Shown piece by piece: positions 57,401 through 64,000 of a stretch of 64,000 bases of DNA (positions are counted from its first letter, which is position 1; each line of letters opens with the position of its first letter). The stretch spans positions 372,001 to 436,000 of the forward strand of contig NZ_CP054020.1 in NCBI RefSeq assembly GCF_013282625.1, read 5' to 3'. The DNA comes from Thiomicrorhabdus xiamenensis (lineage in GTDB: Bacteria > Pseudomonadota > Gammaproteobacteria > Thiomicrospirales > Thiomicrospiraceae). A program made the position numbers and the translations under genes. The notes under the pieces were generated by a model, which worked only from the letters and a program-made list of their open reading frames with translations, did no database searches and was not told where the DNA came from.

Positions 57401-58672
57401 GAATCCGGCCGTGAACAGGAACGCTATAAGTTGAACTACGGTTCGATCCTGAATGTTGAGGATGGTGGTTCGATTAACGCCGGCGACGTACTGGCGAACT
57501 GGGATCCGCATACTCACCCGGTTATCACGGAAGCTGAAGGGATTATCAACTTCGGTAACTTCGAAGGAACGGTAGAAGAGCGTCTGGATGAGATTACCGG
57601 TCTGACTTCTCGTGTCGTCAAGGACGCGAAAGAGCGTTCTTCCGTCGCTAAGGAAGTGCGTCCGTACATCGAGCTGGTTGATGAAAAAGGTGAATCGATT
57701 TGTTTCCCTGGTACACAAACTCCGGCGATGTACTACCTGCCTGAAAATTCAATCGTTGTTGTTCAGGGTGGCGATAAAGTGGGTCGTGGTGATGTACTTG
57801 CACGTATTCCGCAAGCATCGTCGAAAAACAAGGATATCACCGGGGGTCTACCTCGAGTGGCTGACCTGTTTGAAGCACGTCAACCAAAAGAGCCTTCGAT
57901 TATGGCCGAGGTTGCCGGTGTTATCGGCTTCGGTAAAGAAACTAAAGGTAAGCAGCGTCTGACTATTACTCAGGATAGCGGCGAAGTTTATGAAACATTG
58001 ATTCCTAAGTGGCGTACCGTCAGCGTGTTCGAAGGTGAGCGCGTTGAGAAAGGGGATGTTGTGGTTGAAGGTAATCCGAATCCACACGACATTCTTCGCC
58101 TGTTGGGTATTGAAAAACTGGCGGAATACATTGTTGACGAAGTTCAGGATGTCTACCGTCTGCAAGGGGTTAAGATCAACGATAAGCACATCGAAACAAT
58201 CGTTCGTCAGATGCTGCGCAAAGTTGAAGTTAAGAACCCAGGTGATACCGCTCTGATTCGTGGTGAACAGGCTGAGTACTCGAAAGTGCTTGAGTTGAAC
58301 GAGAAAGCGCGTGAAGAAGGTAAGGTTGAAGCCTCATTCGAACGCGTACTACTGGGTATTACCAAAGCGTCTCTTGCGACCGAATCATTTATCTCGGCGG
58401 CGTCCTTCCAGGAAACTACTCGTGTCCTGACAGAAGCGGCGGTTTCCGGTAAGCGTGATACGTTGGTCGGTCTGAAAGAGAATGTTATCGTTGGTCGTCT
58501 GATTCCGGCCGGTACTGGTTTCGCTTATCATAAAGCGCGCCGTGCCGCGAGCGAGAAGTCGGCCGAAGAATTGAAAGCGTTTTTGAATGCGGATCACGAT
58601 CCGGTTGACGACGAAGTCGTCAGTGATGAAATGCTGGAAGTGATGGAAGGGAACGAACAGGCTGATGTTTAA
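54446..58672 (+). CDS. rpoC: RNA polymerase subunit beta prime
   Basis: 1408 residues (E. coli 1407). Zinc-binding Cys near residues 70-90 ([20 protein letters not shown]), active-site Mg loop [12 protein letters not shown], bridge helix and second zinc site ([19 protein letters not shown]) all intact. Overlaps the rpoB stop by one base. A promoter for rpsL follows 25 bases after its stop. Confidence 0.99.
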   Translation: MKDLIGFLKKQNVSSDFDAIKVSLASPEKIRSWSYGEVKKPETINYRTFKPERDGLFCAKIFGPIRDYECLCGKYKRLKHRGVICEKCGVEVTQSKVRRERMGHIDLATSVAHIWFLKSLPSRIGLMLDMTLKEIEAVLYFEAFMVTDPGLTPLEPWQLLSEEEYLDALEEHGDEFEAQMGAEAIKKMLQSIDLEYEAEHLRTEMDNTNSETKQKKLSKRLKLIESFLQSGNKPEWMILDVLPVLPPELRPLVPLDGGRFATSDLNDLYRRVINRNNRLKRLLDLMAPDIIVRNEKRMLQESVDSLLDNGRRGRAVTGTNKRQLKSLADMIKGKQGRFRQNLLGKRVDYSGRSVIVVGPTLRLHQCGLPKKMALELFKPFIFSKLQKRGMAPTIKAAKKMVELGLPEVWDVLDEVIREHPVLLNRAPTLHRLGIQAFEPVLIEGKAINLHPLVCSAFNADFDGDQMAVHVPLSLEAQLEARTLMMSTNNLLSPANGDPIIVPSQDVVLGLYYISRERINAKGEGMVFASWQEVDRALNAKEVHLHTKIKMKIDEVVVDDEGIETAGTRIVETTAGRALLSRILPRGLSFDMINTNLTKKNISKVLNECYRKLGPKETVIFADQLMYAGFKWSTLAGLSFCSDDMLIPDSKAEIIDRAEAQVEEIQNQFSQGLVTEGERYNKVVDIWSHTNEVVTKSMMEELQTETVINKEGEEVEQTSFNSVYMMADSGARGSVAQMRQLGGMRGLMAKPDGSIIETPITANFREGLNVLQYFISTHGARKGLADTALKTANSGYLTRRLVDVAQDVVVTEDDCGTDAGIRMTAHVEGGDIIESLRDRVLGRVTAKDVMTASGELLVPVDTVIDEQLADLIDNSGVDHVFVRSPMTCETRFGICKQCYGRDLARGHLVNMGEAVGVMAAQSIGEPGTQLTMRTFHIGGTASGSAAQSSVEVKHTGTVKWFNLKTLKNSEGQIVVTSRSGEVSVMDESGREQERYKLNYGSILNVEDGGSINAGDVLANWDPHTHPVITEAEGIINFGNFEGTVEERLDEITGLTSRVVKDAKERSSVAKEVRPYIELVDEKGESICFPGTQTPAMYYLPENSIVVVQGGDKVGRGDVLARIPQASSKNKDITGGLPRVADLFEARQPKEPSIMAEVAGVIGFGKETKGKQRLTITQDSGEVYETLIPKWRTVSVFEGERVEKGDVVVEGNPNPHDILRLLGIEKLAEYIVDEVQDVYRLQGVKINDKHIETIVRQMLRKVEVKNPGDTALIRGEQAEYSKVLELNEKAREEGKVEASFERVLLGITKASLATESFISAASFQETTRVLTEAAVSGKRDTLVGLKENVIVGRLIPAGTGFAYHKARRAASEKSAEELKAFLNADHDPVDDEVVSDEMLEVMEGNEQADV

Positions 58673-58697
58673 TTAAATAATTTCAAGCAGTTAAGGC

Positions 58698-58726
58698 TTG
58701 ACTTATTAAAATTACATCACTAAAAT
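58698..58726 (+). promoter_or_regulatory. Promoter of the rpsL-rpsG-fusA-tufA (str) unit
   Basis: TTGACT (58698-58703), exactly 17 bases, TAAAAT (58721-58726). Transcription would begin about 58733. A leader hairpin GTAGGTC/GGCCTAC (58742-58764) follows and may be the S7 or S12 regulatory target. Confidence 0.83.
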
Positions 58727-58810
58727 TCCCTCTCCTTATACGTAGGTCAATCTTTTTGGCCTACAGCTTCGTTTATGTGTAAGAGTAAATCTCAAATTTG
58801 GAGAAATTGA

Positions 58811-59182
58811 ATGGCTACTATTAACCAGTTGGTGCGTAAGCCGCGTAAAGATAAGCGTAAAGTTTCAAACGTTGCAGCGTTACAGGCATGTCCTCAGCGT
58901 CGTGGTGTTTGTACGCGTGTTTATACAACAACCCCTAAAAAGCCAAACTCTGCTCTACGTAAAGTTGCGCGTGTACGTTTAACGAACGGATATGAAGTCG
59001 CTTCCTATATTGGTGGTGAAGGTCATAACCTGCAAGAACACTCGGTTATTCTTATCCGTGGTGGTCGTGTTAAAGATTTGCCTGGTGTACGTTATCACAC
59101 AGTTCGCGGTGCTCTTGACTGCGCTGGTGTTGCTAATCGTAAACAAGGTCGTTCTAAGTACGGTGCAAAACGTCCAAAGTAA
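58811..59182 (+). CDS. rpsL: 30S ribosomal protein S12
   Basis: 123 residues. Decoding-site protein; streptomycin-related segments [15 protein letters not shown] and [16 protein letters not shown] carry the common sensitive-type residues. GGAG precedes the ATG. First gene of the str unit. Confidence 0.99.
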   Translation: MATINQLVRKPRKDKRKVSNVAALQACPQRRGVCTRVYTTTPKKPNSALRKVARVRLTNGYEVASYIGGEGHNLQEHSVILIRGGRVKDLPGVRYHTVRGALDCAGVANRKQGRSKYGAKRPK

Positions 59183-59252
59183 TCGTTTGATAACGATCCT
59201 TTAACATACGTTTTGCAATATTAGTGTTACATTTATACCGGAAGAGTTAAGA

Positions 59253-59726
59253 ATGGCAAGAAGAAGAGAAATTCCAAAGCGTCAGGTACTACCTGATCCG
59301 AAGTTTGGAGATGTGACGTTAACGAAATTCGTTAACATGATTATGGTTAGCGGTAAAAAATCCGTTGCTGAAAAAATCGTTTACGATGCGCTAGATGTTC
59401 TAGTTGAACGTAAAAACGGCGGCGAGCATGCTGCTCTATTAAAAGATGCGCTTGAAGCTGTAGGACCTATGGTCGAGGTTAAATCTCGTCGTGTTGGTGG
59501 TGCTACTTACCAAGTTCCAGTCGAAGTACGTCCTGAGCGTAAAATGGCATTGGCGATGCGTTGGATCGTTGAAGCCGCGCGTAAGCGTAGCGAAAAAGGC
59601 ATGATGCTTCGCTTGGCGGGTGAATTGGGTGACGCTCTTGAAGGGCGCGGTTCAGCAGTCAAGAAGAAAGAAGATACTCACAGAATGGCAGAAGCGAACA
59701 AAGCTTTCTCTCATTTCCGTTGGTAA
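59253..59726 (+). CDS. rpsG: 30S ribosomal protein S7
   Basis: 157 residues. Primary 16S rRNA binder and, in E. coli, repressor of the str operon. Starts [20 protein letters not shown] and ends [15 protein letters not shown], both conserved. A terminator follows 14 bases after its stop. Confidence 0.99.
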   Translation: MARRREIPKRQVLPDPKFGDVTLTKFVNMIMVSGKKSVAEKIVYDALDVLVERKNGGEHAALLKDALEAVGPMVEVKSRRVGGATYQVPVEVRPERKMALAMRWIVEAARKRSEKGMMLRLAGELGDALEGRGSAVKKKEDTHRMAEANKAFSHFRW

Positions 59727-59740
59727 TCATCTGCTAATGG

Positions 59741-59768
59741 AGGCCCTTTTTAAGGGCCTTTATTTTTG
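59741..59768 (+). terminator. Terminator between rpsG and fusA
   Basis: AGGCCCTT/AAGGGCCT, a perfect 8-bp stem with three-base loop, followed by TTATTTTT. It ends 25 bases before the fusA GTG, so fusA transcripts must read through it or start inside rpsG. Confidence 0.85.
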
Positions 59769-59792
59769 GTTTTTAGTTAAAGGTTATTTAAA

Positions 59793-61904
59793 GTGGCACG
59801 TACTACCCCTCTAGATAGATACCGCAACATTGGGATTATGGCCCACATCGATGCGGGTAAAACAACCACAACCGAGCGTATCCTGTACTACACCGGTGTT
59901 TCTCACAAAATTGGTGAGGTTCACGACGGTGGTGCAACAATGGACTGGATGGAACAAGAGCAGGAACGTGGTATTACAATCACTTCTGCTGCGACAACCT
60001 GTTTCTGGTCTGGTATGGGTCGTCAATTCCCTGAGCACCGTATCAATATCATTGACACTCCGGGACACGTTGACTTCACAATCGAAGTAGAACGTTCTCT
60101 GCGTGTACTTGATGGTGCCGTTACTTGTTTCTGTTCTGTATCAGGTGTTGAGCCTCAGTCTGAGACTGTATGGCGTCAGGCTGATAAGTACGGCGTACCT
60201 CGTATGGGTTACGTAAACAAAATGGACCGTGCAGGTGCAAACTTCCTGAACGTTTGCCAGATGGTTACTGACCGTCTAGGTGCACAGCCAGTTCCTATGC
60301 AGCTACCTATCGGTGCTGAAGATTCTTTCCGCGGTATTGTTGACCTTGTGAAAATGCAAGCGATCTACTGGGAAGAAGAGAACATGGGTATGGAATACCG
60401 CTATGAAGACATTCCTGCAGAGATGCAAGATGAGTGTGAAGAATGGCGTGAAAAACTTGTTGAAACAGCAGCTGAAGCTTCTGAAGAGTTGATGGATAAA
60501 TACCTTGAAGAAGGTGATCTGTCTGAAGAAGATATTAAAGCAGGTATCCGTCAGCGTTGTATCGATGTAGAAATCGTTCCGATGTTCTGTGGTTCATCTT
60601 TCAAAAACAAAGGTGTTCAAACGCTACTAGATGCGGTTATCGAACTTATGCCTGCTCCGACTGATGTTCCTGCGATCAAGGGTGAGTTGGAAGACGGTAC
60701 TCCAGTTGAGCGTCACTCAACTGATGATGAGCCTTTCGCCGCTCTTGCGTTTAAAGTTATGACTGACCCTTATGTTGGTACGCTAACTTTCTTCCGTGTT
60801 TATTCAGGTGTTCTAGAAGCTGGTTCTCCAGTTATGAATACAGTTAAAGGTAAGCGTGAGCGTATCGGTCGTATCCTGCAGATGCACTCTAACTCTCGTG
60901 AAGAGATCAAAGAAGTGCGTGCTGGTGATATCGCGTGTGCGGTAGGTCTTAAAGATACGACTACTGGTGATACTCTGTGTGACATCGATAACCCAGTTAT
61001 CCTTGAGCGTATGGAATTCCCTGAGCCAGTTATCTCGATCGCTATCGAGCCTAAGACTAAAGCTGACCAAGAGAAAATGGGTATCGCACTGCAGAAGCTT
61101 GCAGCAGAAGATCCATCTTTCCGTGTTCATACTGATGAAGAAACCAACCAGACGATCATCTCTGGTATGGGTGAACTTCACCTTGATATCATCGTTGATC
61201 GTATGAAGCGTGAGTTTAAAGTTGAAGCGAACATTGGTGCGCCTCAGGTTTCTTACCGTGAAACGATCCGTTCAGCGGTTGAGTGCGAAGGTAAATTCGT
61301 ACGTCAGTCTGGTGGTCGCGGTCAATACGGTCACGTTGTGTTCAAGATCAAGCCGCTTGATGCTGATTCTGAAGCGGTTAACTTTGAATTCATCAACTCG
61401 ATCGTTGGTGGTGCTGTTCCTCGTGAATACATCGGTGCAGTTGAGAAGGGTGCTAAGCAACAGCTTGAAGCTGGTGTTGTTGCAGGCTTCCCAATGGTTG
61501 ATGTTTCTGTCGAGCTTATCGATGGTTCATACCACGATGTTGACTCGAACGAAATGGCGTTCCAGGTAGCAGCGAGCATGGGTATCAAGAATGGTGTTAC
61601 ACAAGCTAACCCAGTCGTTCTTGAGCCGGTAATGAAAGTTGAAGTTACTACCCCTGAAGAGTACATGGGTGATATTATTGGTGACCTAAACCGCCGTCGC
61701 GGTATGGTTTCAAGCATGGATGATATCCCTACTGGTAAGTCTGTTAAGGCAGAAGTACCGCTTTCAGAGATGTTTGGTTACTCAAACCAGATGCGTTCTT
61801 TGACTCAGGGTCGTGCTAACTACAGCATGGAGTTCTTGAAGTACGCTGAAGCGCCTAAGAACATCCAAGAAGAAATCATCGCTGCTTCTAAAAAAGGCGA
61901 ATAA
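59793..61904 (+). CDS. fusA: Elongation factor G
   Basis: 703-residue translocation GTPase (E. coli EF-G 704). G1 [16 protein letters not shown]2 [18 protein letters not shown]3 DTPGHVDF, G4 [10 protein letters not shown] are intact; domains II-V are complete. The start is GTG at 59793, with AAAGG further upstream. The tufA gene follows after 65 bases. Confidence 0.99.
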   Translation: MARTTPLDRYRNIGIMAHIDAGKTTTTERILYYTGVSHKIGEVHDGGATMDWMEQEQERGITITSAATTCFWSGMGRQFPEHRINIIDTPGHVDFTIEVERSLRVLDGAVTCFCSVSGVEPQSETVWRQADKYGVPRMGYVNKMDRAGANFLNVCQMVTDRLGAQPVPMQLPIGAEDSFRGIVDLVKMQAIYWEEENMGMEYRYEDIPAEMQDECEEWREKLVETAAEASEELMDKYLEEGDLSEEDIKAGIRQRCIDVEIVPMFCGSSFKNKGVQTLLDAVIELMPAPTDVPAIKGELEDGTPVERHSTDDEPFAALAFKVMTDPYVGTLTFFRVYSGVLEAGSPVMNTVKGKRERIGRILQMHSNSREEIKEVRAGDIACAVGLKDTTTGDTLCDIDNPVILERMEFPEPVISIAIEPKTKADQEKMGIALQKLAAEDPSFRVHTDEETNQTIISGMGELHLDIIVDRMKREFKVEANIGAPQVSYRETIRSAVECEGKFVRQSGGRGQYGHVVFKIKPLDADSEAVNFEFINSIVGGAVPREYIGAVEKGAKQQLEAGVVAGFPMVDVSVELIDGSYHDVDSNEMAFQVAASMGIKNGVTQANPVVLEPVMKVEVTTPEEYMGDIIGDLNRRRGMVSSMDDIPTGKSVKAEVPLSEMFGYSNQMRSLTQGRANYSMEFLKYAEAPKNIQEEIIAASKKGE

Positions 61905-61969
61905 CTTAATTTAACTTTTAAACTTTAATCCAAGGCGGTTATGCCGCCCGTTACAAAGGTATTAATCTA

Positions 61970-63160
61970 ATGGCAAAAGAAAAGTTTGAACGTTCGAAAC
62001 CGCACGTAAACGTAGGTACTATCGGTCACGTTGACCATGGTAAGACAACTCTTACTGCGGCTCTAACAATCGTACAAGGTAAAAAATTCGGTGGTGAAGC
62101 GAAAGACTACAGCGCGATCGATAACGCTCCTGAAGAGCGTGAGCGTGGTATCACCATCTCAACTGCACACGTTGAGTATGAGTCAGAAACTCGTCACTAT
62201 GCGCACGTAGACTGCCCAGGTCACGCTGACTATGTTAAAAACATGATCACTGGTGCGGCACAGATGGATGGTGCGATCCTAGTATGTTCTGCAGCGGATG
62301 GCCCAATGCCACAGACTCGTGAGCACATCCTTCTGTCACGTCAGGTAGGTGTACCATACATCGTTGTTTACCTAAACAAAGCTGACATGGTTGATGATGA
62401 AGAGCTTATGGAACTTGTTGAAATGGAAGTTCGTGAGCTTCTAGACGAGTACGAATTCCCAGGTGATGATACTCCAGTTATCATGGGTTCTGCGCTTAAA
62501 GCAATCGAAGGCGATCAGTCTGAAATCGGTGAGCCATCTATCGCACGTCTAATCGAAGCGCTAGATACTTACATTCCAGAGCCTACTCGTGAAACTGACA
62601 AGCCGTTCCTGATGCCAGTAGAAGATATCTTCTCAATCCAGGGTCGTGGTACAGTTGCGACTGGTCGTGTTGAGACTGGTATCATCAAAGTTGGTGAAGA
62701 GATCGAGATCGTTGGTATTCGTCCAACTCAGGTAACTACAGTTACTGGTGTTGAGATGTTCCGTAAGCTTCTAGATCAAGGTGAAGCAGGTGATAACGTT
62801 GGTATCCTACTACGTGGTACTAAGCGTGAAGACATCGAGCGTGGTCAGGTACTAGCACACAAAGGTACTGTAAACCCACACACCAAGTTCGAAGCGGAAG
62901 TATATGTACTTTCAAAAGATGAAGGTGGACGTCACACTCCATTCTTCAATGGTTACCGTCCACAGTTCTATTTCCGTACAACTGACGTAACTGGTGCTTG
63001 TGAGCTACCAGCAGGTACAGAAATGGTAATGCCAGGTGATAACGTACAGATGACTGTTGAACTAATCGCTCCAATCGCGATGTCTGATGGTCTACGTTTC
63101 GCTATCCGTGAAGGTGGTCGTACCGTAGGTGCAGGTGTTGTTGCTAAGATTATCGAATAA
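61970..63160 (+). CDS. tufA: Elongation factor Tu, copy A
   Basis: 396 residues; the protein equals tufB. DNA identity with 45604-46794 runs from the ATG to 63144; the last six codons differ at four silent positions. AAAGGT precedes the ATG. Last gene of the str unit; a terminator follows. Confidence 0.99.
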   Translation: MAKEKFERSKPHVNVGTIGHVDHGKTTLTAALTIVQGKKFGGEAKDYSAIDNAPEERERGITISTAHVEYESETRHYAHVDCPGHADYVKNMITGAAQMDGAILVCSAADGPMPQTREHILLSRQVGVPYIVVYLNKADMVDDEELMELVEMEVRELLDEYEFPGDDTPVIMGSALKAIEGDQSEIGEPSIARLIEALDTYIPEPTRETDKPFLMPVEDIFSIQGRGTVATGRVETGIIKVGEEIEIVGIRPTQVTTVTGVEMFRKLLDQGEAGDNVGILLRGTKREDIERGQVLAHKGTVNPHTKFEAEVYVLSKDEGGRHTPFFNGYRPQFYFRTTDVTGACELPAGTEMVMPGDNVQMTVELIAPIAMSDGLRFAIREGGRTVGAGVVAKIIE

Positions 63161-63185
63161 TCTTTAGATAGCATTTTCATCTAAG

Positions 63186-63217
63186 AAAAAAAGGGAGCTT
63201 CGGCTCCCTTTTTTTGT
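63186..63217 (+). terminator. Rho-independent terminator after tufA
   Basis: AAAAAAAGGGAGC-TTCG-GCTCCCTTTTTTT: a UUCG-type tetraloop, perfect stem and long T run. The flanking A and T runs make it usable from both strands. Confidence 0.95.
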
Positions 63218-63242
63218 TTATTGTATGTGAATTGCTAAATGG

Positions 63243-63271
63243 TTGTTTTTAAAAAAAAATGCTGTTATAAT
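63243..63271 (+). promoter_or_regulatory. Promoter of the S10 ribosomal operon
   Basis: TTGTTT (63243-63248), 17-base spacer and a perfect TATAAT (63266-63271). The leader to rpsJ is about 60 bases. Confidence 0.8.
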
Positions 63272-63338
63272 TCGCGACCTTAGTTTGCAAGCAAATATAA
63301 CTGCTTGTTTTTCTTTTGATTAATTTGAGAGAAATTTT

Positions 63339-63650
63339 ATGGCGACTCAAAACATTCGTATTCGCTTAAAGGCTTTCGATCACCGTTTGATCGATCAGTC
63401 TGCACGTGAAATTACGGAAACGGCTAAGCGTACTGGTGCACAGGTTCGTGGTCCGATCCCAATGCCAACACGTAAAGAGCGTTTCACAGTGTTGATCTCT
63501 CCGCACGTAAACAAGGATGCACGTGATCAGTACGAACTTCGTACTCATAAACGTCTTCTAGATATCGTAGACCCAACTGATAAAACAGTTGATGCTCTTA
63601 TGAAACTAGACCTTGCTGCTGGTGTTGACGTTCAACTTGAATTGCGTTAA
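63339..63650 (+). CDS. rpsJ: 30S ribosomal protein S10
   Basis: 103 residues, as in E. coli, and also NusE in antitermination. N terminus [19 protein letters not shown] and C terminus [13 protein letters not shown] are conserved. First gene of the S10 operon. Confidence 0.99.
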   Translation: MATQNIRIRLKAFDHRLIDQSAREITETAKRTGAQVRGPIPMPTRKERFTVLISPHVNKDARDQYELRTHKRLLDIVDPTDKTVDALMKLDLAAGVDVQLELR

Positions 63651-63713
63651 TTAACGCGTTTGTTGGTCATCAATCGTAATGACTGACTGTTTTATAATAA
63701 TGAGGTTAATGAT

Positions 63714-64000
63714 ATGAGTATTGGTATCATTGGTAAAAAAATCGGCATGACTCGTGTGTTCAACGATGAGGGTGTTTCGACTCCGGTTACTGTTATTGAA
63801 GTAGCTCCGAATCGCATCACTCAAATCAAGACACTTGAGACTGACGGTTATTCTGCTATCCAGGTTACCACTGGTTCTGTACACGCTGGTCGTGTATCTA
63901 AGCCTGCAGCTGGTCACTTCGCTAAAGCGGGTGTTGAAGCAGGTGAAGGTCTTTGGGAATTCCGCGCTGAAGCTGCGGACATCGAAGGTCTTGAAGTTGG
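63714..64000 (+). CDS. rplC: 50S ribosomal protein L3 (3' end off window)
   Basis: 95 codons and two bases are present, open to the right edge; the family is about 210 residues. The N terminus [20 protein letters not shown] is diagnostic. It follows rpsJ by 63 bases in the usual S10 operon order, with TGAGG upstream of the ATG. Confidence 0.98.
   Translation, partial: MSIGIIGKKIGMTRVFNDEGVSTPVTVIEVAPNRITQIKTLETDGYSAIQVTTGSVHAGRVSKPAAGHFAKAGVEAGEGLWEFRAEAADIEGLEV

Noticed and set aside
61930-61950. GGCGG-TTATG-CCGCC hairpin upstream of tufA as a terminator
   Set aside because: The stem is only 5 bp and no T run follows; fusA and tufA are probably co-transcribed.
45604-63160. The duplicated 1.2-kb tuf sequence as a transposable element
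   Set aside because: Identity ends exactly at the gene limits, there are no terminal repeats and no transposase; two tuf genes in these places are normal.

Overview
The window reads as chromosomal DNA of a gammaproteobacterium. The order tRNA-Tyr, tRNA-Gly, tRNA-Thr, tufB, tRNA-Trp, secE, nusG, rplKAJL, rpoBC, rpsLG, fusA, tufA, rpsJ, rplC matches the classical gammaproteobacterial tufB/rpo/str/S10 region, here compacted into one block. YajQ, SixA, TruC, CusCBA-type efflux and the 547-residue phosphoglucomutase fit that placement. Two TauE/SafE-type (TSUP) sulfur-anion permeases and a stand-alone CysJ-like flavoprotein reductase hint at a sulfur-active bacterium, for example the Thiomicrospira/Hydrogenovibrio/Thiomicrorhabdus group. 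That genus-level guess is inference only.

Left part (1-17.7 kb): the 3'-truncated L-serine dehydratase gene (its start is inside, its end lies off the left edge), a GT4 glycosyltransferase, an EamA permease, a DUF4136 lipoprotein, a small membrane protein, pgm, a YdjM-like membrane protein and dut follow one another. Next comes a two-gene unit of a double Usp-like protein and a P-type ATPase of the Na,K-ATPase-like class. A minus-strand copper/silver efflux operon follows: a His/Cys/Met-rich periplasmic protein, then CusB-, CusA- and CusC-like proteins.

Middle part (17.7-45 kb): mostly housekeeping genes in short units. They are an aminotransferase, yajQ, argB, mscS, a TSUP permease, an OmpA-family protein, sixA, pyrE, nfo, a coiled-coil membrane protein, the reductase, ppx and ppk, yidD, a CHASE-PAS-GGDEF-EAL protein behind a periplasmic binding protein, a class-I-like dihydroorotase, an aldehyde dehydrogenase, an EI24-type protein, an XRE regulator with an unrecognised C-terminal domain, an M42/M20-type peptidase, bioA, truC and a second TSUP permease.

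Right part (45-64 kb): the translation and transcription block, all on the plus strand. Promoters and terminators can be read directly. Three strong terminator-like hairpins lie inside transcription units (trpT/secE, rplL/rpoB, rpsG/fusA), so attenuation appears to be a recurring control. The two tuf genes are identical to the base over almost their whole length, which indicates gene conversion. Codon choice in this block (Leu CTA/CTT, Pro CCA, Val GTA/GTT) differs sharply from the left half (Leu CTG).

I found no IS element, prophage, CRISPR array, rRNA gene or obvious genomic island. The most unusual items are the binding-protein/c-di-GMP pair, the Usp/Na,K-like ATPase unit, a terminator whose loop holds the next promoter's -10 box, and several unclassified accessory proteins.
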